NCBI RefSeq assembly: GCF_002849715.1
Contig: NZ_CP018863.1
Location: 1,674,001 to 1,738,000 of the forward strand
Length of the DNA: 64,000 nt
Direction: 5' to 3'
DNA from: Arthrobacter crystallopoietes
GTDB lineage: Bacteria; Actinomycetota; Actinomycetes; Actinomycetales; Micrococcaceae
Shown here piece after piece: positions 52,086 to 60,919 of the stretch (position 1 is its first letter; each line of letters opens with the position of its first letter). Below the pieces are notes generated by a model. That model did not search any database and was not told where the DNA came from. It saw only the letters and a list, made by a program, of their open reading frames with translations. A program made the translations under genes and the position numbers.

Positions 52086-53134
52086 GCCCGCACCTCCTGG
52101 GGTTCCTCGGTGCCGGGCATTTCCTGCCGGCTGTGTCCGTCGTGCCCGAAGCGCGGCGGCCGGTTCACGATTCTGCGACGGGCGTAAACCGCCACGGCCA
52201 CCACGATCACGATCCCGCGGACCACGTCCTTGAGGAACGGATTGACCTGCATGACCGACATGATGTTGTCCATCATGGCGAAGATCAGGACGCCGCCGAG
52301 GGTGCCGGTGATGGTGCCCTTGCCGCCGGCCAGCAGGGTGCCGCCGAGTACCACCGCGGCGATGGACAGCAGGTCGTAACCGCCCTGGGAGCCAACCGTG
52401 GGGCTGCCGACGCCGAGCCTGCTGGCCAGCAGCAGCCCCGCCATGCCGGCCATGAGCGAGCAGATGACGTGGGCGGTGATGACCGGCGTCTGGATGCGGA
52501 TGCCGGACATCCGCGCGACGTTGGGATTGCCGCCGACGGCATAGATCTGGTGGCCTACCCGCGTGCGGTGGAGCAGCAGCATGGCCAGGCCCGCGCAGGC
52601 CAGCATGATCAGCGTGGAGATCGGCACCGGGCCCAGTCCGGTGGCACCGACCAGCCGGAACGAAAACGGCGTCTGGCCGAAGCTGCCCTTGAAGTTGGTG
52701 GCCAGGTAGCCGCTGATGATCAGCCCCATGCCGAGGGTGGCGATGAAGCCGTGCACCTTCAGGCCGGACACGATGAGCCCGTTGAACAGGCCGATCAGGG
52801 CCGAAACGCCCAGCGCCAGCAGCACGCCGGCGAGCACGTTGGCGCTGTTGTTCGCCATCACTCCCGCGGCGATCAGGCTGGCGAGGCTGGTGACGTACGG
52901 GACGGAAAGGTCCAGGCTGCCGACCAGGATGACCAGCGTCTGCCCGATCGCGATGAAGCCCAGCACGCTGGTGCCGGTCAGGATGCTGGAGATGTTGCCC
53001 GGGCTGAAGAAGCTGCGTCCGGCGGTGGCCACCAGGATGGATCCGACGGCGAGGGTCAGCAGGGCGACCAGGTAGACGATGTGGGTGGAGGACAGCCGGC
53101 TGAAAATGCTGCCGCCGCCGCTGGCCTTGTTCAT
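52082..53134 (-). CDS. CUT2 ABC transporter permease 1 (RbsC-like)
   Basis: A 350-residue RbsC-type permease with about nine hydrophobic segments; LVGSLDLSVPYVTSLASLIAAG, GLFNGLIVSGLKVHGFIATLGMGLI and GSQGGYDLLSIAAVVLGGTLLAGGKGT are the family blocks. It overlaps the ATPase gene by 4 bp upstream and permease 2 by 4 bp downstream, so the three are translationally coupled. Confidence 0.93.
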   Translation of the reverse strand: MNKASGGGSIFSRLSSTHIVYLVALLTLAVGSILVATAGRSFFSPGNISSILTGTSVLGFIAIGQTLVILVGSLDLSVPYVTSLASLIAAGVMANNSANVLAGVLLALGVSALIGLFNGLIVSGLKVHGFIATLGMGLIISGYLATNFKGSFGQTPFSFRLVGATGLGPVPISTLIMLACAGLAMLLLHRTRVGHQIYAVGGNPNVARMSGIRIQTPVITAHVICSLMAGMAGLLLASRLGVGSPTVGSQGGYDLLSIAAVVLGGTLLAGGKGTITGTLGGVLIFAMMDNIMSVMQVNPFLKDVVRGIVIVVAVAVYARRRIVNRPPRFGHDGHSRQEMPGTEEPQEVRA

Positions 53135-54789
53135 GCGCGCTCCCCGGTTCCGTTGCTTGCCTCGGGCTGGATACTTCCGGCGGCGCCCGCGCCGTCGTCG
53201 TTGGTTGTGCTGTTGGCTGCCGGCCTCGCGCCCGTACCGAGCTGGAGGATCTGCTCTTCGGTGGCGCCGGCGGGCAGTTCGCCGGCGATGCGGCCGTCCC
53301 GCATGACGATGATGCGGTCCGACATGCCGATGACTTCGGGCAGTTCGCTGGAGACCATCAGGACGGCTTTGTCCTCGGCCGCGAGCTGGCGCATCAGGCG
53401 GTAGACCGCGATCTTGGCGCCGACGTCGATGCCGCGGGTGGGCTCGTCCAGCAGGACCACGCGCGGGCTAATGGCGAGCCACTTGGCCAGCACTACCTTC
53501 TGCTGGTTGCCGCCGGAGAGGTACTGCACCTCCTGGTCCAGGTCCCGGGCGATGACTTCGAGCGCCGAGAACACGCCGGGAATGTCCTGTTTGACCGCGC
53601 CGGTGCTGCGCGGGAAGACGGAGCGGATGACGCCCAGTGCGTTGTCCAGGATGGACTGGTTCAGGCTCAGGCCCTCCGCCTTGCGGTCCTCGGTGATCAG
53701 CGCGATCCGGGCCCTGATGGCCTGCCGCGGCGACTTGGGCAGCAGCTCCGTGCCGTCCAGTCGCATGGTGCCCCGGGTGAAGGGGGCCGCGCCGAAAATG
53801 CCTTGAACCAGCTCGGTCCGGCCCGAGCCCTGGAGTCCGGCGACGCCGACGATTTCGCCGGGGGCGATGCTCAGGCTGATACCGTCCAGCTGGTCGTTGC
53901 CGGCGTTGTCCAGTGCCAGCAGCGGGGTTTCGGTCAGGGGCTCGTCGGCGTCGTCGCGCGGGAGTTTGTCCGGGAAGTAGGCGGAGATCGGGCGTCCGAC
54001 CATGAGACGGACGAGGGAGGCGTCGTCGAGCTCCGCGGCGGGCCGCGTGTCCACAATGCGCCCGTCCTTGAGCACCGTGATGGTGTCGCACAGATCGAAG
54101 ATCTCGCGCAGCCGGTGGGAGACGTAGAGGATGGCCGTGCCGCGTTCCTGCAGCCGGCGCACGATCTGGTAGAGCAGTTCCACCTCCGGTCCGGCCAGCG
54201 CGGCGGTCGGCTCGTCCATGGAGATGATGCGCGCGTCGTAGCTGATGGCCTTGGCGATTTCCACGATCTGCTGCTCGGCGACGGAAAGGGAACGCACCGC
54301 CGTCGTCGGCTTGATGCTGGTGATGCCCAGGGATTCGAGCAGCTCGGCTGTGGTGGCGTTCATCCTGGCCTTGTTGACCAGCATGCCCTTGCGCGGTTCG
54401 CGGCCGAGGTAGATGTTTTCGGCCACGGTGCGGTCCGGCAGCAGGTTGAACTCCTGGAAGACCGTGGAGAGGCCGGCCTCGTGGGCCTGGGTGGGGTGGC
54501 TGAAGTGGACCTCTTTGCCGTCCAGCAGGATGGTGCCGGCATCGCGCTGGTAGACGCCGGCCAGGACTTTCATCAGGGTGGACTTGCCGGCGCCGTTTTC
54601 GCCGACGAGCCCGTGTACCTCGCCGGCATGGAGCTTCAGCGCAGCGTCCTCAAGCACGGGAATGCCGAAGAAGCTCTTGGTTAGTCCGCGGACTTCCAGG
54701 ACAGGGCCGGCTTCCGGCCTGACGGAACCGGTTCCTGCCGGCGAAGACAGGGCGCCGGGTCCGGCATGTTTGCTGATGATTTCACCCAC
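53131..54789 (-). CDS. CUT2 ABC transporter ATPase (RbsA-like, two ATP-binding domains)
   Basis: A 552-residue tandem ATPase. The N-terminal domain has Walker A GENGAGKST, the signature LSVAEQQIVEIAKA and Walker B IISMDEPTA; the C-terminal domain has a degenerate Walker A (GLQGSGRTEL), signature LSGGNQQKV and VVLLDEPTRGIDVGA. Such fused proteins energise CUT2 sugar import. GTG 54789 is used; GTG 54816 would add nine residues (MCEPCHSWS), and neither has a strong ribosome-binding site. It is the first gene of the seven-gene operon. Confidence 0.9.
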   Translation of the reverse strand: MGEIISKHAGPGALSSPAGTGSVRPEAGPVLEVRGLTKSFFGIPVLEDAALKLHAGEVHGLVGENGAGKSTLMKVLAGVYQRDAGTILLDGKEVHFSHPTQAHEAGLSTVFQEFNLLPDRTVAENIYLGREPRKGMLVNKARMNATTAELLESLGITSIKPTTAVRSLSVAEQQIVEIAKAISYDARIISMDEPTAALAGPEVELLYQIVRRLQERGTAILYVSHRLREIFDLCDTITVLKDGRIVDTRPAAELDDASLVRLMVGRPISAYFPDKLPRDDADEPLTETPLLALDNAGNDQLDGISLSIAPGEIVGVAGLQGSGRTELVQGIFGAAPFTRGTMRLDGTELLPKSPRQAIRARIALITEDRKAEGLSLNQSILDNALGVIRSVFPRSTGAVKQDIPGVFSALEVIARDLDQEVQYLSGGNQQKVVLAKWLAISPRVVLLDEPTRGIDVGAKIAVYRLMRQLAAEDKAVLMVSSELPEVIGMSDRIIVMRDGRIAGELPAGATEEQILQLGTGARPAANSTTNDDGAGAAGSIQPEASNGTGERA

Positions 54790-54809
54790 GCTCCAAGAGT
54801 GGCATGGCT

Positions 54810-54908
54810 CACACACTTCTGTCGAGAGTTTGGCAAAAGTTGTGCGGAAAACATTTATTAGTCGAGTAGAGACGAACGCAAGTGCTGCATGCTTTACTGA
54901 AAGTGTGT
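54810..54908. promoter_or_regulatory. Divergent control region between the CUT2 operon and ROK gene
   Basis: ACACACTT (54811-54818) and AAGTGTGT (54901-54908) are inverted copies flanking an AT-rich centre (54830-54870). The second copy overlaps the ROK start. They are plausible ROK half-sites, but spacing is wide and the match short. Confidence 0.35.
54893..54898 (+). promoter_or_regulatory. Putative -10 element (leaderless start)
   Basis: TTTACT is 6 bases before GTG 54905. Confidence 0.35.
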
Positions 54909-56104
54909 CGAACTCCCAGGTGGCTTCCCCGCCGCGAAACGCAGCCCTTCCGGCTCCCGGCGCCAGCGACGTTTTCCAGTTGCTGCGTGACGGTCAGCCG
55001 CGGACCCGGGCCGAGCTGGCGCAGCTGACCGGCCTGGCCAGATCGACCGTGGCCCTGCGGGTGGACACCCTGATGAAGCTTGGTTTCATCGCCCCGTACG
55101 GCGGGGCGGTCTCCACCGGCGGCAGGCCGCCGTCGTTGTTTGCCTTGAATTCCGGCGCGCGGGTGGTGGTAGGGGCGGACCTTGGTGCCACGCACGCGCT
55201 GGTCATCCTCACCGATCTGGCCGGCACGGTCTTGGCTGAGGAGCGGGCGGCCCTGAACATCGCTGCCGGACCCGACGAGGTGCTCGGATGGCTTGCCGCG
55301 GCGGTGGGGCGCTTGCTTGACGCGGCCGGACGCGAGGCGCGGGAACTGGGCGCCATCGGCATCGGGCTGCCCGGGCCGGTGGAACATGACACCGGCAGGC
55401 CCATCAACCCGCCGATCATGCCCGGCTGGGACCGCGTGGACGTGCCGGGGCTGGTGCAGCGGCATTTTGACGTGCCGGTGCTGGTGGACAACGACGTGAA
55501 CATCATGGCGCTGGGCGAGCAGGCGACAGCCTGGGCGGAGGTGCCGGAGCTGATGTTCATCAAGGTGGCCACGGGTATCGGTGCCGGGATCATCTCCAAC
55601 GGGCAGCTGCAGCGCGGCGCGCAGGGCACGGCGGGGGACCTCGGGCACGTCAGGGTGCCGCGGGGCGAAGCTGTGCAGTGCCGCTGCGGGAATACCGGCT
55701 GCCTTGAAGCGCTCGCCGGCGGCCCGGCGCTCGCGGCCGTGCTCGCGGGGGAAGGCCGGGCGGCGTCGACGAGCCAGGACGTGATCGACCTGGTCCGGGC
55801 CGGGGAACTGCAGGCGGTCCAGGTGGTGCGGCAGGCCGGGCGGGACATCGGTGACGTGCTGGCGACCTGCGTGAACCTGATCAACCCGTCCGTGATCGTG
55901 ATCGGCGGCAGCCTGGCCCAGGCCGGGGAGCACCTGCTGGCGGGTATCCGCGAGGTGGTCTACCGGCGCTCGCTGCCGCTGGCGACCGAGCATCTGCGCA
56001 TCGCGCCCTCCGTTGCCGGCCAGCGGGCCGGGGTGGTGGGGGCCGCCTCGCTGGCGATCAACCACGTGCTTTCGCCGGAGGCCATCGAAGCCGCCGCGCG
56101 CTGA
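54905..56104 (+). CDS. ROK-family transcriptional regulator
   Basis: A 399-residue ROK repressor. A winged helix (about 15-80: DVFQLLRDGQPRTRAELAQLTGLARSTVALRVDTL) precedes the sugar-kinase-like ROK domain with GADLGATHALVILTDL, GIGLPGPVEHDTG, the zinc motif CRCGNTGCLEALAGG and VIVIGGSLAQAGEHLL. It probably senses the sugar taken up by the divergent CUT2 transporter and represses both genes. GTG 54905 is chosen by frame and by the -10 element 6 bases before it. Confidence 0.93.
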   Translation: MSNSQVASPPRNAALPAPGASDVFQLLRDGQPRTRAELAQLTGLARSTVALRVDTLMKLGFIAPYGGAVSTGGRPPSLFALNSGARVVVGADLGATHALVILTDLAGTVLAEERAALNIAAGPDEVLGWLAAAVGRLLDAAGREARELGAIGIGLPGPVEHDTGRPINPPIMPGWDRVDVPGLVQRHFDVPVLVDNDVNIMALGEQATAWAEVPELMFIKVATGIGAGIISNGQLQRGAQGTAGDLGHVRVPRGEAVQCRCGNTGCLEALAGGPALAAVLAGEGRAASTSQDVIDLVRAGELQAVQVVRQAGRDIGDVLATCVNLINPSVIVIGGSLAQAGEHLLAGIREVVYRRSLPLATEHLRIAPSVAGQRAGVVGAASLAINHVLSPEAIEAAAR

Positions 56105-56167
56105 GCGTTCACGCCGCGGGGGCTTCCCGGGGCGCCTGAGCCCACTCCGGCCGGGGTGATTCCCGGC

Positions 56168-56257
56168 TTCGAGCCCATGTTCAGGCGTATCGGTCCATGT
56201 TTTGCTGCCAAAATCCGCGGAACCATGCGGGTGGGGAAAATGAAACATGGGCTCGAA
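56168..56257. repeat. Long inverted repeat upstream of pyrE
   Basis: TTCGAGCCCATGTT (56168-56181) and its exact complement (56244-56257) flank 62 bases; five further bases on each side can pair with a bulge. CCATGTTTT, a variant of the arm, recurs at 56195-56203. It may terminate the ROK transcript or regulate pyrE. It shares GCGTATCGG with the repeat at 16834-16922. Confidence 0.6.
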
Positions 56258-56311
56258 CGCCGGCCGGCCGTGGCCTGCGTCTCTCGAATCTGCTGCCGCA
56301 CCCCCGCCTAC

Positions 56312-56317
56312 TACACT
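56312..56317 (+). promoter_or_regulatory. Putative -10 element of pyrE (leaderless)
   Basis: TACACT is 7 bases before ATG 56325; no ribosome-binding site is present. Confidence 0.5.
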
Positions 56318-56324
56318 GGTGCCC

Positions 56325-56891
56325 ATGACCCAGACTTCCGCGGATGACCGCGCCCGCCTGCTCGAACTGATCAAAGAACTCGCCGTCGTCCGTGGAAAGG
56401 TGACCCTCTCCAGCGGTGCCGAGGCGGACTACTACATTGATCTGCGCCGCGTCACGCTGCACCACGAAGCGTCCCGGCTGGTCGGCAGGGTCATGCTCGG
56501 CATGCTGGATGAAGCCGGCATCGAGTTCGAAACCGCAGGCGGACTGACCATGGGCGCCGATCCCGTTGGTACCGCGGTCATGCATGCCGCAGCGGACGCA
56601 GGCCGCGCCATCGACGCGTTCGTGGTGCGCAAGGCACAGAAGTCCTACGGCATGGGCCGCCAGGTCGAGGGGCCGGGAGTTTCCGGCCGCAGCGTCGTCG
56701 TGCTGGAAGATACCTCGACCACGGGCGGTTCCGCGCTGGCCGCGGTGGAAGGCGTGCGCAAGGCCGACGGCGATGTCAGGGCCGTTGCCGTCATCGTGGA
56801 CCGGGACACCGGCGCCAAGGAACGGATTGAAAAGGAAGCAGGCGTTCCCTACCTGTTCGTCTTCGGCAAGGACGAGCTGGGCCTGGACTAG
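56325..56891 (+). CDS. pyrE: Orotate phosphoribosyltransferase
   Basis: A 188-residue PyrE, which joins orotate and PRPP to make orotidine 5-phosphate in pyrimidine synthesis. The substrate loop VRKAQKSYGMGRQVEG and the PRPP motif VVVLEDTSTTGGSAL are intact, and DYYIDLRRVTLHHEA fits the family. It stands alone, outside a pyr operon, as is common in Actinobacteria. ATG 56325 is supported by the -10 element; the 26-residue upstream extension of the frame lies over it. Confidence 0.95.
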   Translation: MTQTSADDRARLLELIKELAVVRGKVTLSSGAEADYYIDLRRVTLHHEASRLVGRVMLGMLDEAGIEFETAGGLTMGADPVGTAVMHAAADAGRAIDAFVVRKAQKSYGMGRQVEGPGVSGRSVVVLEDTSTTGGSALAAVEGVRKADGDVRAVAVIVDRDTGAKERIEKEAGVPYLFVFGKDELGLD

Positions 56892-56929
56892 GCCCGGGAG
56901 GCCCGGCCAACGGCCGGGCCGGCGGCAGG

Positions 56930-57940
56930 ATGAACATTCACGACAGCGAGCACGCCCACCAGCTGAGACTGGCCGCCGGAATGCATCGTGTCTCCCGTCG
57001 GTCCTTCCTGGTCAGTGCCGCGTTCGGCCTGGCCACTGCGGCCGATCTGACGGTCACGCGGGCCATCCAGGAGCAGCGTGAATTGCCGCAGATCCTCACG
57101 CTCCCGGACGAATACGCCGAAACGCGCTTCCCGAAGACCAGCTGGGTGCTGTTCCCCGGGTACAAGACCAGCTGGGAGGAAGGCCTGTTCATCCTGAACT
57201 CGCTGCGCCCGGCCTTGACCCAGCGCGGCCAGATGGCGATGGCGGGGTATTCGAATCGCGGGCTGGATCTGCAGCATCTGGCCGAGGTGCTGGAGCAGCA
57301 CGTCGCGGAGCACGGGCTGGAGAAGCTCTACTTCTACGGCCACAGCTTCGGGGGCATGGTGGCGGTGGAGATGACGGCACGCATGCTGGCCAAGGGCATT
57401 CCGGTCGAGCTGATCATGATGGACTGCAGCCCGTACAGCCGGTTCGACGTGCTGGACCGGGCCATGTTCGAGAGCGTGGTGTTTTTCTACGAGGCGGGTT
57501 ACCGGGTGCCCAGCTACCTGCGCGGCACCTACGAACTGGGCGAACGGATTGTGCACAAGGACGAGCGCAGCTGGCGCCAGATCATGGACCAGACTCTGGA
57601 ACAGCTCTCCCCGCTGGCCGTCTCCAGCACGCTGATCCAGTCCCAGTCCTCGTACATCTACCACTTCGATGCTAAGCGCTTCCAGAACAGTATCGGGGAC
57701 ACCATGATTTCCTGGATGGGCAACCCGAACGATGGCACCGTGGACTACACCACCGCCCGCCGCAGCTGGAGCGTGAACTACGCTTCGTGCATGCTTACCG
57801 CCGACCTGGTGACCGCAGGTGCCGTGCCGGCCCATGCCTCGCCGCAGTGGAACCCCGGCGTCTACCAGCCGCTGATCCTGCAGGTGGAGGAAGAGCACTT
57901 CCCGCTGCCGACGGGCGGCGGACGGCGAATGGTCTTCTGA
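56930..57940 (+). CDS. Alpha/beta hydrolase with Tat-like signal
   Basis: A 336-residue alpha/beta hydrolase. Residues 22-40 (SRRSFLVSAAFGLATAADL) look like a twin-arginine signal or signal anchor. The nucleophile elbow is GHSFGG with Ser139, preceded by VLFPGYKTSW as the oxyanion region; the C-terminal EEEHFPLPTG has the likely catalytic His. Substrate unknown. GGCAGGATG directly before the start is a weak ribosome-binding site; it follows pyrE by 38 bp and converges with the HAD gene. Confidence 0.75.
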   Translation: MNIHDSEHAHQLRLAAGMHRVSRRSFLVSAAFGLATAADLTVTRAIQEQRELPQILTLPDEYAETRFPKTSWVLFPGYKTSWEEGLFILNSLRPALTQRGQMAMAGYSNRGLDLQHLAEVLEQHVAEHGLEKLYFYGHSFGGMVAVEMTARMLAKGIPVELIMMDCSPYSRFDVLDRAMFESVVFFYEAGYRVPSYLRGTYELGERIVHKDERSWRQIMDQTLEQLSPLAVSSTLIQSQSSYIYHFDAKRFQNSIGDTMISWMGNPNDGTVDYTTARRSWSVNYASCMLTADLVTAGAVPAHASPQWNPGVYQPLILQVEEEHFPLPTGGGRRMVF

Positions 57941-57944
57941 GTTC

Positions 57945-58739
57945 CTACAGCTGGGGGAGCAGGTCCGCCACGGACTTCAGCGTCTGGTTGGGCCGGAACG
58001 GGAACGCGGAGACGTCCTCGGGCCGGGTAATCCCCGTATAAACCAGCACCGTGTGCAGGCCCGCCTCCATGCCGGCGATGATGTCCGTGTCCATCCGGTC
58101 TCCGATCATGGCGGTGGTCTCCGAGTGGGCCTCGATCTGGTTCATCGCGGAGCGGAACATCATGGGGTTCGGCTTGCCCACCACGTACGGCGCGCGGCCG
58201 GTGGCCTTGCTGATCAGGGCCGCGACGGCGCCGGTGGCCGGCAGCACGCCATCCCTCGACGGACCGGTAGCGTCCGGGTTGGTGGCGATGAACCGGGCCC
58301 CTTCGCCGATCAGCCGGATGGCTCGGGTGATGGCCTCGAACGAGTAGGTCCGGGTTTCGCCCAGCAGCACGTAGTCGGGGTCCTGGTCGGTGAGGATGAA
58401 GCCCGCGGCGTGCAGCGCCGTCGTTAATCCCGCCTCGCCGATGACATAGACGCGCGCGCCGGGCATCTGGTCCTTGACGAACTCCGCGGTGGCCAGCGCC
58501 GACGTCCAGATGTTCTCCTCGGGCACCTCCAGGCCGGACTGGCGCAGCCGCGCCGCCAGATCCCGGGGTGTGTAGATGGAGTTATTGGTCAGCACGAGGA
58601 ACCGCCGCGAGGTGTCTACCCAGCGCTGGATCAGCTCGGCGGCTCCCGGAATGGCCGAATTCTCGTGCACCAGCACGCCGTCCATGTCCGTGAGCCAGCA
58701 TTCGATATCGGTGGGCTTCCGGCTCTCCGCTTTGGCCAT
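57945..58739 (-). CDS. HAD-IIA sugar phosphatase (NagD-like)
   Basis: A 264-residue HAD-superfamily hydrolase of subfamily IIA. The nucleophile motif is DMDGVLVHEN, motif II FLVLTNNS, and motifs III/IV GKPNPMMF and MIGDRMDTDIIAGMEAG. NagD-like enzymes dephosphorylate nucleotides or sugar phosphates in the cytoplasm; the substrate is open. AAGGAG lies 10 bases before the ATG. Confidence 0.92.
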   Translation of the reverse strand: MAKAESRKPTDIECWLTDMDGVLVHENSAIPGAAELIQRWVDTSRRFLVLTNNSIYTPRDLAARLRQSGLEVPEENIWTSALATAEFVKDQMPGARVYVIGEAGLTTALHAAGFILTDQDPDYVLLGETRTYSFEAITRAIRLIGEGARFIATNPDATGPSRDGVLPATGAVAALISKATGRAPYVVGKPNPMMFRSAMNQIEAHSETTAMIGDRMDTDIIAGMEAGLHTVLVYTGITRPEDVSAFPFRPNQTLKSVADLLPQL

Positions 58740-58821
58740 AGGTGCAGGACTCCTTGGTGCTCGGGGCGGTGTGGCCCGCTTGGCGCGGTCCGCGCTTTGC
58801 GGCTGGCCTCAGTCTGTCACC

Positions 58822-58827
58822 TACCCT
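58822..58827 (+). promoter_or_regulatory. Putative -10 element (leaderless start)
   Basis: TACCCT is 6 bases before GTG 58834. Confidence 0.45.
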
Positions 58828-58833
58828 TGAGAG

Positions 58834-59547
58834 GTGGAAGAGACGAACAACCAGCTCACCGTGGCCGCGCCGGCCGCGGACCCCGGGAATGACCCCGGGA
58901 ATACCGCCGCCGCGACCGTTGAGACCGGACCGGCTGCCCCGGCGGTTGGCGTCGGCCCCTGGGAAGGCCCGCTGCCGGAAGGCGACCACTGGGATCCGGA
59001 GCTGCTGGCCCACGGAGACACCCGCAATGTGGTGGACGAGTACCGCTACTGGAAGCACGAGGCGATCGTGGCGGAGCTGGATTCGCGCCGGCACAACTTC
59101 CACGTGGCCATCGAGAACTGGCAGCACGACCTGAACATCGGCTCCGTGGTGCGCTGCGCCAACGCCTTCCTGGCCAAGGAAGTGCACATCATCGGACGAC
59201 GGCGGTGGAACCGGCGGGGTGCCATGGTCACCGACCGCTACCAGCACGTCCGCCACCACCCCACGGTGGAAGACTTCGTCACCTGGGCGCAGGAGGAGGG
59301 GCTGCGGGTGATCGGGATCGACAACTTCCCCGACTCGGTGCCGCTGGAAACCTACGACCTGCCGGAAAACTGCGTGCTGGTGTTCGGTCAGGAAGGCCCC
59401 GGGCTGACGCCCGAGGTCCACGAGGTTGCCGATGCCACGCTGTCCATTGCGCAGTTCGGCTCCACCCGGTCCATCAACGCCTCCGCCGCGGCGGCCATCG
59501 CCATGCATGCCTGGGTGCGCCGCCACGTCTTCGCCCAGCACGTCTAA
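58834..59547 (+). CDS. SpoU/TrmH-family RNA 2'-O-methyltransferase
   Basis: A 237-residue SPOUT methyltransferase. After a Pro/Ala-rich N-terminus (about 1-55), the domain has WQHDLNIGSVVRCANAF (motif 1), CVLVFGQEGPGL (motif 2) and LSIAQFGSTRSINASAAAAIA (motif 3, with the knot-forming Ser/Asn). It methylates ribose in rRNA or tRNA; the target cannot be told. Confidence 0.92.
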   Translation: MEETNNQLTVAAPAADPGNDPGNTAAATVETGPAAPAVGVGPWEGPLPEGDHWDPELLAHGDTRNVVDEYRYWKHEAIVAELDSRRHNFHVAIENWQHDLNIGSVVRCANAFLAKEVHIIGRRRWNRRGAMVTDRYQHVRHHPTVEDFVTWAQEEGLRVIGIDNFPDSVPLETYDLPENCVLVFGQEGPGLTPEVHEVADATLSIAQFGSTRSINASAAAAIAMHAWVRRHVFAQHV

Positions 59548-59730
59548 GCAGCACATCTAAGGGGTAGGCCCCGGGCACGCCAGGCAGACCTGGGATACCC
59601 CGGTACCGCGGCGCGGTAGGCATTTGGCCGGGCGCTTTGTGTCGCTTTGGGACCTTCTATGACGAGCGGATAGGGGCCCGCCGCGCGCTCTGCTAACTTC
59701 CGATAGTTGGCTAAGAGAGGGGGTGTGCGG

Positions 59731-60825
59731 GTGAAGCTGGTCAAGCACCACGTCCGCACGCTGCATTCCCTCGGCCCGGCCAGCAACGATCATTTGGCCG
59801 CACTCCGCGTGGCGGTCAGCGTGGCCGTGCCATCGCTCGCCCTGCTGTTCCTGGGGCGGCCGGACCTGATCATCTACGCCGTTTTCGGCGCCCTGACGGG
59901 GATGTACGGCAGGAATGAGCCGCACCAGCTCCGGCTCATGCACCAAACGCAGGCGGCCTTGTTCCTCCTGTCCGGCGTGACCGTCGGGGTCCTGCTGTCG
60001 GTCGCCCACATCCACTCGTGGGGGCTGGTCCTCGTCGAGGCGCTGCTCGCCGGCGTCGGATCCGTGGTGGCGGACAGGCTGCGGCTCCGGCCGAACGGAC
60101 CCTTCTTCGGAATCCTTGCCCTGGGCGCCTGCGCCTCGGTTCCCACCACCATTCCGATGCTCGCCGCCGTACTGATCTGCGCGGGATCGGCCGCGTTCTC
60201 CATTGCTATCGGGTTCGGCGGCTGGATCAGGCAGCGCGCCTGGAACCCTGCAGCCGTGCGCGCGGCCGTGCCCCTGGGCCGGCAGAAGACCGTGGTGCAC
60301 GCCGCACGTTACGTACTGGCCGTCGGTGCCGCGGGCGCCATCGGCGTCCTCAGCGGCAGCGGGCATCCGCACTGGGCGATGGCCGCGGCTGCCGTCCCCC
60401 TGGCCGGGGCGGATCTGCCCAGCAGCGTCCATCGCGGACTGCACCGGATTGTCGGCACCTTCCTCGGGCTGGCGATTGTCGCCATCGTACTTTTTCCTGG
60501 TCCGGCCTCGCCGCTGCAGCTCTTCCCCGGCCGGGAAGCCCCGGTGCTGGCCGTGTTGGTGATCATTTTCCAATTCACCACCGAACTGTTCATGACCCGG
60601 CATTACGGGCTGGCCATGGTGTCCTTCACCCCGGTCATTCTGCTGATGACGCAGCTGGCGTATCCGGAGGACCCACTGCTGCTGGTCACGGAGCGCGGGG
60701 TGGAGACGCTGGTGGGAGCGGCGATCGGCATCCTGGTGGTGGTCACCGTCCGCGCGCGGCGGGTAGCCGCGGCGCCCGGCCGGGTGGAAACAGGCGACCG
60801 GCAGGACTTCACGGCGGCTTCATAG
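59731..60825 (+). CDS. FUSC-family membrane protein
   Basis: A 364-residue membrane protein with about ten hydrophobic segments in two sets and the FUSC pattern (LFLGRPDLIIYAVFGALTGMYGRN, later HWAMAAAAVPLAG and HRGLHRIVGTFLGLAIV). FUSC/aromatic-acid-exporter proteins may efflux small aromatic compounds; this is not proven here. GTG 59731 is chosen because AAGAGAGGGGG ends 7 bases before it; the earlier TTG and GTG lie within or too close to that site. Confidence 0.85.
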   Translation: MKLVKHHVRTLHSLGPASNDHLAALRVAVSVAVPSLALLFLGRPDLIIYAVFGALTGMYGRNEPHQLRLMHQTQAALFLLSGVTVGVLLSVAHIHSWGLVLVEALLAGVGSVVADRLRLRPNGPFFGILALGACASVPTTIPMLAAVLICAGSAAFSIAIGFGGWIRQRAWNPAAVRAAVPLGRQKTVVHAARYVLAVGAAGAIGVLSGSGHPHWAMAAAAVPLAGADLPSSVHRGLHRIVGTFLGLAIVAIVLFPGPASPLQLFPGREAPVLAVLVIIFQFTTELFMTRHYGLAMVSFTPVILLMTQLAYPEDPLLLVTERGVETLVGAAIGILVVVTVRARRVAAAPGRVETGDRQDFTAAS

Positions 60826-60919
60826 ACCCCTCCGTTTGGCCCGCTGCCGGGGCCGACTGGATAGGATGGAGACAGAGGCCACCTCCCTCGAGAACTCACT
60901 TATCTATCAAGGAGTCCGC

